64,000 nt of DNA from Apus apus (lineage: Eukaryota > Chordata > Aves > Apodiformes > Apodidae): assembly GCF_020740795.1 (NCBI RefSeq), contig NC_067284.1:94293440-94357439 (forward strand). The letters are read 5' to 3'. Below the pieces are notes generated by a model. The model did no database searches, was not told where the DNA came from, and saw only the letters and a list, made by a program, of their open reading frames with translations. The number at the start of each line of letters is the position of its first letter. The first letter of the stretch is position 1. Of the stretch, positions 14,667 to 28,102 are shown in pieces. The position numbers and the translations under genes were made by a program.

Positions 14667-15266
14667 ATATAAAAACACGTGTATAATTTGGAAATTTATA
14701 AACCAATTTCATACCTGTGTAGAAATACCTTGCATACATGAGAGGGAATAATCAAGACACACAGATATTCCTGTTGCACCAGGACTCACAGAGCTTCAAA
14801 AATCATTGACCAGCAAACTCGGTGATGCCTTCTTATTTCATATATTTAGCCAAGAAGACCATGTTTAGTCCTGTTCAGAGATGTTGAGATGATGATGATC
14901 CCTTTTTTGACAGGGAATAACTTCTCATTCCTAAAGCCATCAGAACCATCAGGTAAATTTGTAGTTCAGTATATAAAATACTTTCAGGCATGCATATTAT
15001 TTATTCAATTGCCTGTAACAGGTTGTGTTTGTTTCAGGCTATTCTATCAGTCAGCACTTTAGAAATACTGGTTACTGTAAAATCCCCTGAAGTGTTTACA
15101 CAGCTTGAAGGTGGTTACCTAACAAGCCATTTCATCCAATCAAGTGTCATATTTCTTTTCACCAAGGTTGGTGGTATCTTTCCTATCCACAATTTCTTCA
15201 TGTCTCTTTCTCTCTCTGTTTCTAACCTCATTCTGGGCACATAAGGGTAACATAATTTCTAATTTA

Positions 15267-15346
15267 GCTAAGTTTTTGCTGGTTGTAACCTGTTGTTTTG
15301 AGAGTACAATTTTGCTAAGTTTGTAACTTGTTGCTTTGAGACCAGT
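15267..15346. repeat. Imperfect direct duplication, 47-bp period
   Basis: GCTAAGTTT...GTAAC-TGTTG-TTTGAGA occurs at 15267 and again at 15314. The second unit lacks about nine bases after GCTAAGTTT. Nothing else identifies the unit. Confidence 0.6.
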
Positions 15347-17999
15347 AGCATGGAGCATTTTCTGACAAGTTTTATCATCTTACTCAATTTTAAGTAAAGT
15401 TGGTTTTTGTGTAAGCCTCCTGGGCAATGCTCTTACTCTTAGAGTACTGGACAGAGAATTCAAGAGGTTAATTTTGCTGACTGGGTTGTTAAAAGAGATT
15501 AACTAAGAGAAGTTTAACCCTGCCCCTGGAGCAGTTAGATCAGGTTAAGCCTACCCGTACCCACCTGGTGGGACTTGGCAAGAGCACAGAGGAAATGCAG
15601 CCCTGAGCCTTCTTGCTCAGTGATGAGATAACAGTTTGTATTTTTCTAATACTCTTAGGGTAAGTTAACTGGAGTCAGTTAAAGATGGTGATGAGTGAAA
15701 TATTGCTCTCTACTTGGCTTTTCAGAGATTTAGGATGTCTTGAGTAGAATTTCTTTAGAGGTTCTTCAAAAGAGTTGTGAGAGGGTTGGACAGTTTGGGT
15801 AGTTCTTGCTTGATTTACTAAGAATCAAGAATTTTGAATAGTCTTCATATTTTTCTTGCACTGAATTGTCTTTGGAGGGTGCAAAAGCATATGTCCTCAT
15901 TTGTTCCCTTTCCCAAGTAGAGCAGCTGAATTCATTCACAGTCCACTTGCTTCAAGCAAGAAGCCAGGTTTTTTTTGTAGCTTTTTATCTTGTTTTAAAG
16001 CCAATTGTTTGCTTCTGCCAACTTGTAATTGCACAGAAATGTTGATGTCTGTGAGTGTGAAAGGAGGTTTTCTATCATTATGTTTAATGGCCGTTCTGCT
16101 CTGTTGACGATTATTCATTTACCTCTGATGTTTGCAACTCTTGGTGGCAGTTACTAGAAGACTTGCAGCAGCTCAGTGTTATTTCTTATATGTATTTCAC
16201 AGAACAATTTGTTTTCTGTTCCAGGAAAACATCAACAACTTAATGCAATTTCTTTCTCTGATTAATGGGAGATGTAAATCAACATATTTTTCTACTTTAC
16301 ACACATTTTTATTCAATAAGCTACAGCTGTAGGTATTCAAGAATATTTGAATTGCTAATACACTATGAAATTTTAATCCCCGTGTGGAAAAGAAAGCTTT
16401 TTTACCTGATTAGTCTCACTTTTTCCTACTGCCTGCTATGAGAAACAGAGATATTAGGCGAAAATAATTTTGCAATAATCAAATAAATTTGGCTAAGTGA
16501 TATTTTGTCGCTTCGTGCTCACTGTGACCCATGAGGAAGCAACTGGTTTTTGCCTGACATGAACAATAGGTCTAGCATTGAGGAATATAAATTACGACAC
16601 CCTCTTTGTGAATCCAAAGACTGTGCCCAAAACACAGCCATCGACTTCAGAGACTAATATTCCCATTCTCTAACTAGCCCATTTTGAAAGTCCATTTAGT
16701 CAAATAGTCTTTTCTGTAAAGACTATAGAATTCTATTATTACTCAGAAAATGTGAAACAGGCCAAAAATTAGTCCTGATATTTATTGAAGCAGTGCCATG
16801 GCCACCAATGGAGAGATACATATTTGCAGAATATACATTTGATCCAGCCAGTACTAGTGTAAAGTATTAGACTGCATTTTAACTGATGTCCTGACAGCCT
16901 AAATATTTGGATGACAGTCTGCAGCCGTAAGAGCCACCTTTCCCTCTGACTTTGGTTTTAGCAGACATTTCTACACTTAAAAAGAAGATAATTTCTTTAA
17001 GCCTCAAAGATAAACCTTTTTACTTGAATTTTTAGCAGGAAGAACTTAATTTTCTCTTACTGAATAAGTAATGATTCAATACATCTTAATTGGAGTATAT
17101 GTCCTTCAGAGACTGAAGGTCTTGTGAAATTTCAGCTGCAGCCCAATTGTAACATCTGTTCGATGAAGTTCAGTGCTTGTTTGGTACCATCAAAAATGCA
17201 GAGTCATTTCATCATCACCTCCCTTACACTTTCTCTGAAGGACATAAAGTTACTAACCCAGATCTCTGCTCTTTTTTGAAAAGGTATCAAATGTATAATT
17301 TCTCACAGCAGTTACACTCATTATTTACTACTTCCTTTCTTGTATGATCTGACATGGTACCCAGTCACTGATGATCCACAGGAATGTTTTTATACTGTCT
17401 TCCAATATAATTCACATGGAGCATGGCATCTTTGGACCCTGTTCTCCATGACAGTGAAAATACCTCTTCAATGAAAACTCTGCTGCAAAGTTTTTTTTAA
17501 AAGACAGTTGTTGAAAGATAACTCAATTATCAATGTTCAGTTTGTTCTGCCAAAGGAACTTTAGTTTTCCTCTCCAAGGAGTTAATCTGTTAATTAGTTC
17601 AGACTCCCATTCTTATCCAATGAAAAATAATTAATTCTTCAGAAAGCATTTATTCACAACATGGAAAGATGTTATCAGATCCTCTCCATTACTGTGGGGT
17701 GGTTTGTCAGGAGTCTGGTGATTGGCCAAAGACCTGACCATGGATATGATCACTGACAGCTTGTGAATCCAAAGAGCTGTAACAGAAGCTGAGAGCTCAG
17801 CAGCCCAAAACCTTCTCTGCAAAATAGCCAGTTCTGTATAGCAGACCAAAAGCTTCAGTAGGGAAGAGTAATAGATTTGCTTCTGGATGAATAGTATCAT
17901 CATCATCCTGTAAAATGTCCCTCAGGACTGATTCTGTGGGCATGAACAAGAGGCTCAAAAAGACAAATTTTGCCATGCAAATGAATTATCCATCACTTG

Positions 18000-18860
18000 C
18001 CTTCCCTCAGTTTTACTGCTGTTAGTGGGTCTCATATGGGTTTTGCAGGCATGCAATGTAAGGTTCTGCTAAATGTGAGGAGATTATTATTTAAGAGGCT
18101 GAATAATTTCATGCAATCATTAACCACCTCTTGCTGCTTGGCATGCCGAAATAATAAGGGTAATTGAATATCATGCTTCTGGGTGTAAGCTAATTGCCTG
18201 CAGGGTTCTGGAAAGATGTTTCTTCCCTGTACACCACATAGTATAATTGGAGAGGTAATAGGCATTATGGGAGCCTTCCCACCTTCCTCAAGAACATCAG
18301 TGCAGAAGGCAAAATGTCAAGTTAGATTAACAAATCATTTAATCCAGTATGGCGAGCCCTCTTCTCCTATGGTGCCATGATGAGCAACTGGTTGGATTGC
18401 AGGATATGCACCTGCCATTGTGTAATGAGGCCCTGAGTAGCCTGGGTCATTATTTTTAACCTGAAATACCAGCAAAAGCCTCAAACTTCTCAAAATACTC
18501 ATATATATATATAGTAACCTCTATATAAAGTATTGGTGAATTGTGAATTAAGGTCTATTTGTGTTCAAATGAGAACCAGGAGTGACTATTCCATGTTTTA
18601 TAGGCACACCATCCCCTAAATCCCTTTTAGTCTTCTCTGTGTGCTGCTGAATGTCAAGTAATGGAGAGGCACAGTGTGAGCTCAATTAGTTTAAAATCTT
18701 ATCAGTGTAATTGGGCAGGATGAACTGTATTAGCTTGCCAAAGAGGACTCAACATTTTGAAGTTATTTACTCAATTTTATATTCCTCCAAATGCAATTAA
18801 TTGCATAATTCTTAGCAACTAATATTAACTAATTAATGGGGTTCCAAAATAATTGTATGT
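18000..18860. other. Candidate conserved non-coding block
   Basis: This block has the texture of vertebrate conserved non-coding elements. It is AT-rich and low in simple repeats, and it is dense in homeodomain-like TAATTA/TTAAT cores and TGCAAT/ATGCA octamer-like words, with no usable open frame or transposon similarity. It includes a perfect 16-bp palindrome at 18791-18806. Conservation itself cannot be seen from one sequence, so this is inference. Confidence 0.35.
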
Positions 18861-21800
18861 GATAGACATCACCAAATGAGTCCTTCAAGATGACTGGAAG
18901 GTAGGGAAAGGTATAGCTACCATGAATACCAAATCTCCTCTACAGACTGACTCACCTACAAACCATGTTTAGGAATTATTAGAAATATGGCCAATGCTAA
19001 AGAGGACTCTAGAACACGCACTGTCACACACATGGCTTCAGCATGGAGATGTGGGATGTGATTAAATCAGAATAATCTTGGTGAAAACAAGACTCTCAAA
19101 AAGATGTCTACTAGAATGATCTTAAAACTTTCATCTGCCTTAAACAGCGTTTCACTTACTTCAATAAATTTCTGTCCTTTGAACTCTTTTACTAGCTAAA
19201 CATTCCTCCCTACAATTTCAGCTAACTAGGGCTACAATTTTCCTGTTTACTCTGGGAGTTGTTTGCCAAGAAACTCAGCCTGAGCTTGTCAGCACATGGC
19301 TGCTCCATTTTTTTCCCTTCACCACAGGAATAGCCTCTGCCTCAGAAAAGGAAGCACACCAAAGGCATTTTCTAGGCTGCTGTGCTTGCTGCCCTGTTTT
19401 CTTGCAGACAGCAATGCAGAACTTACACTAATTTTTTCACTGACCATCGAGTTGCTGGATTAAAGTCCCAGAACACTGTTGCTATAATGCTATTACAAGT
19501 GCTCTCATTAATAACAGTTGTAGCCTCCAAATATCTGTGGTTATCTCAGGTCCTGAATCCCTATACTAGCTAGAACAGGCTATTGTGATTCTAAACAATT
19601 CTCTGACATGTGTCCATCATGCATTAGCTTGGTACTGTAGTGGTGCTCAGCATTTTCAGGAGTAAGCATTCATTTGACCTTCCTGACTTGCACTACCTAG
19701 GGAGCCTGTGTTTCAGTGTGGTGAGTGTGTGATCTGGGCTCCATCACTCTCCACTGATTTTCAGCAAGGACATTAGTGTCTCTGAGACTCAGAAAGTATA
19801 TCCTACCTAAACAAATTCAAAAGCAATTAGAAATTAATGTATTTTGATCAAAATACTAGCTATAGGGTGAGACAGGTAGACCAGATACCTTCCATGTGAT
19901 ACCTGTAATACAAATAGTCTTAAAACAGGTAAGGGAAGAGATGAAGTAAGATTAGTTTTCATAAAATTATGCTAATTAGATATTCATTTTTTAGCTACAC
20001 TTCTATCTGAAGGTCTCCTGCCACTTCTGCTGGATTCTGCTTGCTTCTGTCCTTCACTGTGGGACAGTGTTGTTATACACAATTAAACAGATTTCCAATT
20101 TGTGCTCCTGAGACTGTGGCACCTGTACCTCATCAGAAGGTGAAGACAGACCAGATGGATAGAAGGCGAAGTGCTATCAGTCCTTTGGGATTGGAGGTGC
20201 CACAGAAAAGCAAACAGAACCTATAGTTTATAAGGGAAAATAATGCTCTGACAGTCTGATGAAAGGCTAACTCAGAAACCCCGCATCTTCCCCAAAAGAT
20301 TTATATGGGTACACTGTCAAGTATTTAATCTTTCTTATCCTTTTTTATTTTAATTTATTTTATTTTTTATGAGAAACTGTACCACTCTAATCTGAATGAG
20401 GAAAGTCATCTTCGTTGGTGCTCGGTTTCATTTTCCTCAAGCAATAGAAATGAAAATGAAAATTCCATTTTAAAAACATGAGAAGGGGAACATTCTTGCA
20501 AAGTTAGGAAAAAAAAAATAATCTTTGACAGCTCCACAAGTAAAACTCTAAAGCTGTCACTTACATCCTTAAAAAATGAAGCCCTGTGAGTCAGGCTGTT
20601 CAAAACCGTATGTGAGTGCTGCACATTTCCTTTCTGAAAGACCAATAGAAACTGCAGTGACCTAAATATTCAATAAATGCATAACAAGGGAACACTTGAC
20701 AAGGTAGGAAGATAGGGGAGACAGAGATGAAGTCAAGTTAATTTAGAAGATACTTTAAGAATACGAATGCTGTTACGACAGTTCTTCTGGGACTTCCTGT
20801 TCTGTGCATTAGTCAGTAATGAAAGAACATGCTGATGTGTAAATCAATGTTTAAATCCATGATACTTTTGTCAAAGACTTGCTATTAGATTTATCCTTTA
20901 CTTCTCATATTTTATCTTGTATCTATTTACATGCATATGTTCCTATTTAGGCTAGATGTTGCACATGTGAAGTAGTGATGAGATCAATGAAACTTTTAAC
21001 ATAAACTGCAAAGCAGGATATCATTATATTTCCATGTGTTAAAAGCACAAAGCAAAGCACTGAGCAAAGCAGCCACGTGTGGCAGGGTGTGAATTCCCTG
21101 ACCCCTACAGTAAGCAACCCTTCACCTCACCAGTTCTAGCCAAAGCAGAAGCAATTAATTGCGCATAGATCTGCTCCTCTGTCGGGTTTCCAGATCTGGC
21201 CTTTGCCTAAATTTTACAGGAAAGATTTCCAGACAGCCAGCTTGACATTCTGCTCTGAATTGACTATGTAATGATACAGATAAAGGGTAGTATACCCAGA
21301 AAATATCAGTTCAAGCATGGCAAGTATTGACTGAAACAGAATATTTTGAATTATGAGGGACTTGCTTGGATTTTTCTGTAAGCACCTAAGACATACTCAG
21401 CATTTGCAATCCCAGCATCCCTACCTGCTTTACAGACATGCCATCCAGCAGCAAGGGAAGCTCATTGCACTGGATGCTTTGTAGGCAGAGCTGAAAAAAA
21501 TTGCCCTTATCAAAAACCATACAAAGAAATCTGGGTTTCTACATGTACATGTTGTTACCCAGTTTCAGAGAGGTAAAGGGAATTAAGGAAATAAATCCTT
21601 TGTTGATGAGGTCAGTGACCCGAACTCTCCAGGGAGAGAGGATGAGCAAGGATGGAGGAAACCAGCATGGGGATGCATAGCCTTGGCACTGTCTGCTCTG
21701 TCAAGTGAGATCAAGATGAAGGCACTTTTGGGTGGGTCTCTCAGGATCTTGCCCTTTCCACAGAGAAATTTTCCCTGCAAAATGCTATCCAAGATCACTG

Positions 21801-24800
21801 GGCTCTTTAGTCAAGACCTTCCCTTTAGAGAGTTTCTCACAGAAATTATGTGAAATACGAGGTGAACTGCAGATCTTCATCCTTCCTCCCTTTCATAGCA
21901 ACATACAGATGTTATAACGTTACATATTATGAGAATGCATTATTCCCTCATTAATTTCTTTGGGGGAAGTAGAGAATATAACTGAATTTAAGGACATTTG
22001 CCAGTTACAATATGGCTACTTGCATGGTAAATGGCTGCTCTTCACCAAGTGCAAAAGCATTATGATACAGTATAGAAAAACAAGCACATGACATAGGCAA
22101 ATTGTAACTACTGCAGAAGGTAGTAGTAAAAAAAGTATATTTTGTGGATTTCTACATTTCCCCTATATCATGTATATTTTTGTCAGCAAGAGACAGAACA
22201 AAATTTTTAAAAATAAAAAAATAATTTAAAAAGGAATTTCATGTTCAGACCCTCATGTGAGCAGCAGACTTTGATGAGTATGTCAGTGACAGACTTTTTT
22301 ATTAGGGTCCCACAAACACTTGGATCTGTAAAGCTTGAGCCTCTTCTCCCCCTACTTTCTTGAGGGTACTGGGAACATTTTGACAGAGTTGCTAAATCAC
22401 ACACACATGGGTCTTTGCATAGTTTCTTCTGGTGTCCTTTGCCTCTCTTTCCAGATGTCTCATTTCATTTTCAAGCTGGTTTCTCCACCTGTCCCATTTT
22501 TATAAAATTTAATAGCATTTTTTCTGTGCATTTCTCTTTGCCTACCTGCCCAGATAGGCAGCAGATCAGCTCAGAGGGCATGCAGGAGCTCTGGGCTCTC
22601 CTCTGCCCCCCGAAATGTGCTGGCAGGGGGCTGACTGGGATTTCATCAAGATATCCCAAATACATTTTGTGTTGGCTCTTAAAACCTTACTCATGTAAGA
22701 AGGCTCATGTGGGTTTTTTGAATGTTAGTCTGTCTCCAGTTTTGTGCCAGACTACAGCAGCTGACACTTCTATAAACTCTCCCTGACTCCAGTCCCCATG
22801 GACAGGTACACTGGAATGCCACAGTGAGCAAGTGACTCCTGACCCTGACTTTGCTGTACTTTTCTCCCCTCCACTCACCCCGAGGGGAAGAGGTGCCCCA
22901 GGCCAGGAGGCTGGACTGCCAGTCCCCCCGGTGCTGCCGCTGCAGTGGAGTGCGCGGTCCCAGGGTATTGAAAGATCATCCGTAGCTCTGGGGTGAGGGG
23001 CCGATCTCTGCTGTCAGGCTGCCCTCAGATCCAACCCTCTGGCACACGGGCATTTCCCAGCAGGAGGACACAGGCTGCCTGTGCACAACAGAGTGCTCCC
23101 AGATTGCAGTGAACTCCCACAGCAGTCTAAAAAAATCATTCGTCACCTTGACATCCACTTTCAGGTCATGATTTTCCATGTCCTGTTTTTCATTAATACA
23201 TTTCCTGAGGGACCTCAGCCTGGTTCAGAATCCCCTCACTGTGGCACAAGCTTTTTGACAGTAGCAGATGAAGAGCATGGGAATGCCTGCAAAGGCTCAG
23301 ACACTTTCCCTTCCCTTCTTCCCCCCAAAGTTAACATTTTGAGAAAAACTCCAGTAAACTAGTGTTTTATGTGATTGCTCTTCAACTAAAGATACAGTTT
23401 TCCCCTTAAACTTTTATTTAAACAGTTTGGTCACCTGGGGAAAAGAAGGAAAAAGACCACAGCGTAGCCAAATTATTTACATTATAAACCTATGTTTCTC
23501 CATTCTGAACTGTAGCTTTTACTGTCAGTATTTCAGTATCTTATATAGGCTAAGAAGAGAAAGAAAGGAAACATTCCCTATTTGGTAAGGCAGCACCCAA
23601 CCTTCCCTCTTCTCTACTAGGGTAAGTCTTTTCTTCATGTTTTTCTTTCTAATGAACAATATTTGCAAGCTGTTGAATAAAACAGGGATTGCACATGCAC
23701 AATTTTTGTCTCTCACAACAGATGACACCCTCAGAAAGAGCTGAGATCCAGAAGCTCCCTTAGGTGCTGGGGCACTGGTGGTGCCAGCATGGAGCGCTTC
23801 CACACCTTGTATGCATCAGCCAGCAGGGATGGTATTTACAACACTGGTGAGTTAAGGCTTTAGAGCATAAATACCATTTACTGGCTGTGGATATCTCAAA
23901 TGCTGATGTGAGCATATGCCACCACTTAATAATTCAGGAGGTTTTTGAGGCAGCAGATAACAACCAGGGATAGGGGGAAAAAGTTTGTATCAAGGAAAGC
24001 AGAGGTTTAGAAGTGACCTTTTAAATGTTTGCATGTAAATAAAGGCTCAGAGCTGGGAGTTTCACTTTAAAACAGAACAAAATGAGTTTAGCTCTGCAGT
24101 GATGCTGCTGGAGCCCTCACGCTCAGCATAACATTTGCAGATGAGCTTGTGTTTAGGTTTGGGCTAAGGCTTTTTTTATTCTCATTGGACTTCATCAAGC
24201 AGTTAATATTCTGTTATGTGTGTGTTTAACAGAGCACACACTTCTCTTACGGAGGTGGAGAAGAGATTAATTATACTCTGATTCTTCCAGTACAAAAATG
24301 CACCACAGTGTGAAACGCACCAAAAGCAAACAAAATGATGTGGGTTTTCCTCCAGCATGCAGCAGACTTGTAGAGTTTTCTGCTGCCGGTCACTGTGAAT
24401 GCTTGAAGCTTATGCTCAAAGGAGACAGAGCAAGCACTTGAACAGACATTCATTTATAGATTACTAAACAGAGAAATTACACCAGCTCTGGAAATTTCTT
24501 CAGCTACAAATTGTCAGGGGCTGGGAGCAGCATAGTATGCTCTGTTTGCTCTGGTCTAATTCTGCCCACGACTTCTGCTTGCAGCCACTGTCCAAGCCAG
24601 GATGTCGGGCTGAGTGAACCCTCAGCATGACCTTGTGTAGTCGCTCTGCAAGTGAACTGCTCGGTGCAGCTATGGCCTAAGGCAGAAGACCATTATCAGC
24701 TTCACTTTAGAAATACAGAAGCCAAGACTGTCTCAGACTCTGTTTCCAGGATATCCCCAAAATGTAACTCATGTTTTTGAGCTGATCAAAGGAGGTAGGC

Positions 24801-25536
24801 ATAGGGATCGCCCCAGAAATCAGAAAAGAAATGTCATTCTTACAGGCCCCTGGAAGACACCAAGTATAAATCAAAGCAAACTCAAGATGTTGGTGATCAG
24901 ACTTGTTGACCATTCTCATTAAGCCACCCAATTCCCTGCCAAAGCTCCACTGCCAAACAGAGATCCTTGGACTTCTGCCGCTTCACCTCCAGGACAGGTG
25001 ATCAGAGTACAGAGCAAACTCCTGGCACCCCACTTACTGTGCCACACTTCGAAACACCTCTCAGAAGTCACTAGGTGACAAAATGTCAACTTGCCTCCAG
25101 TAAATAGCACTTCTGGCCCCACAGCAATCGTGTTGGGTTAACGGTTAAAAATCTGAGTCAATATTTTAAAAATCAAATAGCAAAATAGCCTTGAGCTCAA
25201 TTCTGTCAGGCATCCACTTAGACCTGCACCCCATGTGTTAGCAACTGGGGGAATCTGCTCTGTGCAGACAAGGTGTTCTGCTGGTGCTAACAACCCTGAA
25301 CACCAGCTAAAGGAAATGTATCATAGGCCATTAGTGAGGAGAAAAAGAATTAATGGTAATCAGTCAACAGTTTCAAGACATCTCTGTCAGAACATAGGCA
25401 ATGAGAGGGCTAGATATAGAATAAAAATTAAAATTGGCAGAGATCCTGCTGTAGCAGGACTCTGTCTGAGGCATACATCATTATGTGTTTGCTGAAGAGA
25501 CCGAAAGAGCACTCACAACCGTTACAAGTTGCTAAG

Positions 25537-25651
25537 AGTCCTTCTAGACTAGCTGTCTTCACCGAAGGAGAAGGAAATGCATGAGGGTTTCCTGACTAGC
25601 AACTGGTGTGGAAAAAAAACCCAAAACAGTTCAATTATGTCTAGAAGGACT
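25537..25651. repeat. Pair of 13-bp inverted repeats, 89 bp apart
   Basis: AGTCCTTCTAGAC (25537-25549) is the exact reverse complement of GTCTAGAAGGACT (25639-25651). The interior is ordinary AT-rich DNA. It could be a very short non-autonomous transposon relic, but no target-site duplication is evident. Confidence 0.6.
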
Positions 25652-28088
25652 GATGGAAAAATCGTGCTAAACTGTAGTGTTCAGATTCTTCAGCAGGGAG
25701 ATTTCTGTCTATCTAGCTGCTGTGATTTCTGAGTATCTTTTGGATGTGACCCAGAGACACACAGAATCCCTACACAGTTTTGTGCTTCTCCCTGCTCGTT
25801 CAGGAACTATGAAGGAACAGGTGAAAAGCAGAAGCTGTGGCACTGAAGTAGACAGAGCAATGCTCTAGTATTTGGAAAGTGTGGAATAAGCAGTTACCAA
25901 GAAAGTGTAAGGAAGCCTAGGGAGAATAAAAATACTACAGGCCAAAGAAATTTCTTCAGAATTTCTGAAGTAATTGAGTCTGTTTCAAATGGGAGAAGCA
26001 GAAAGCAAGCAGAAAAGCACAAGAGTAAATATGCATGGACCAGAGAAAATCACAATGCATAACACAACAGAAATGTTGCTAAAACCTGCAGGTTTTCACC
26101 AAGAAACTGCAGAGATCCTTTGCATTTCCAGCCATTACATGTCTGACACATACATTCTTTTCATTTGCAATCCTAAAAATGCTGAGCTTTGGTAGCCTTC
26201 TCTTAATTTTATTTCTTTTGCATGCAGAAGTGTGGCACATAAACACAGATGCTCAGGGAAGTCTGCTGACATGCACAACACAGTTTCCACATACTGTGTT
26301 TGTAATGAAATTCCAATAACTATTATCACTCATTCCCTTGAAAAATGAAGTTATTTCACTTTACTACCCTACACGGCCTGCTAGAATCAGAGTCATGTAA
26401 CAAGCAAGTGTCCCTACCATTTTCCAAGGGCTTACAGCTTGTGGCATTTGCAGGGAGCATTGTGGTTGCAACAATACACCAGTTTAGAACTTGTCTCATC
26501 AAAAATCGAGGTGGAGAATGAAGAAAGGACTTTGGCACCAAGTGTAAAGTTTTCAACTTGAAATGCCCAGGATTTCTCATACTTACATTTCCACAAGCAG
26601 GAAGTGCTTTTTTTCTGTTTCTATCTAAAGGAGATACCCTCTGAGCAGAGACTTTCAGAATACAGAAGGAGAATCAGCAGATCATCTGCCTGAACCCACT
26701 GCTAAAAAGAAAAAGGAGGAAAAATATGTTGATGTGCATAAGCATGTCTTCTGTTTAACTTTAAGAACGTTTTCCAAATAATCGTCTCTCCTACCTTATC
26801 AAACGAAAAGCAGATAACAGCAGGATACAAATTCTGGTAACTACTGCATTTCTCAGCAATGTTTGTTTTACAGGTGTGGGGTTTTTAACATAGATTTTAA
26901 CACAGTGAACCCTGGATCTTTATAGCAACACTAAACCATAACAGTTTCAGAAATATTTTCAAAACTAGCTATTTTTTAATTTTCTGTCCTACCAAGCATA
27001 TGTTTTAGTCTGGAATAAAAGACAGCAGTTTAGTAAAAAGAAGACAACTGCACATTCTAAATTCAGTAATACCCCAATAAACCAAGGCAATCATCATTAA
27101 CAGCACAGAAATTACCCTAGGTAAATATAATTTATAGGATATAAATACAATTTAAATATAATTCTATTCTGATTCTTTGAGGTTTTGGGTTCTTTTCAAA
27201 TCAGAGTACCATTGAAAGACACCTTGAAATTACTGCTATTCAGGAAAGCAAAATAAAACCATGTTTACAGCTAAAATTAGGTTACTGATTGCAGTTCCAT
27301 AAGCAAAAACACACAAATGGCAGAGCTCAGCATTTTCAATAGTGCACTCAAGTCATGTTCCCAGCAATCAAGAGAGACCTAATCAATTTTTTTTCCTCTT
27401 GAAAATAAAGATCTTGGCAGATGTTGTTAAATAGCTTGTCAGGCATTGCTGTTCCTGTGGGTATTGTGTGCTTCTGCTGCTCACTGGGTGCTGAGGTGTG
27501 TTTGTGTCTCATTGCAGCATTTCCTCAATCCCTGTGCTTGTGCCTGCTAACTGCTAAATTAGATATTCCCAAGCAAACTGAAATAAGATTGAGGATTGTG
27601 CCACTTCCCCCGGGGAGCCTGCCCTGCTCACACCCCATCTCTGAGCTTTTGTCCAGATTGCTGGCCATTTCCCAGCAACTCTTGGTTCACACAGCTCTGC
27701 CTGGAGAGCCTCCCCTCTCCCTGTCCTCAGCCTGGCACAAGCCCTCACCTTCTCCTCTGCTTCTTTCCCTACAGCAAGAGAGAACTGGAAGAGGAGGCCA
27801 CCTGGACACTTGCTCTGTCTCAGCTCAGCACACTGCTCCTCTCTGCAGCTCATATATTTTCCTACTCCTACTTCTAAGTCTTTCAGTGTTGCTCTAGTAC
27901 GTACCTTGCTATTGCATTATGAAATGTTTTGCAGTCCTTTGCATGAAAATTACTGCAGAATAATGCACTTATTTTGCCATTTAGGAAGAGTGGAAGATGT
28001 CAATATTTCAAAGCAGTATTTTCTATTTTGGTTGCCTGCAGCTGAGTGCTGAGAACACCCTATCATATCACGATTGCTTTCATTATTG

Positions 28089-28102
28089 CCAGAAGAGGGC
28101 AC
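28089..28102 (+). promoter_or_regulatory. Candidate CTCF-binding site
   Basis: CCAGAAGAGGGCAC matches the CTCF core CCASYAGRKGGCRS at 13 of 14 positions (A instead of Y at position 5). It lies in the gene-poor region about 6 kb downstream of EPM2A. Motif matching by eye only. Confidence 0.4.

Larger units (their letters stand above)
8399..17999. other. Gene-free intergenic DNA with simple repeats
   Basis: It begins with an interrupted T-tract (8412-8472) beside the short LTR. It then holds the 12-bp tandem repeat, the ATTT microsatellite, the AT palindrome and the 47-bp duplication listed separately. No gene was recognised. Confidence 0.7.

Noticed and set aside
27421..27897. 158-codon Leu/Ser/Pro/Cys-rich frame with a hydrophobic start
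   Set aside because: It comes from a CT-rich patch; signal-like character follows from composition, and the opposite strand is also open.
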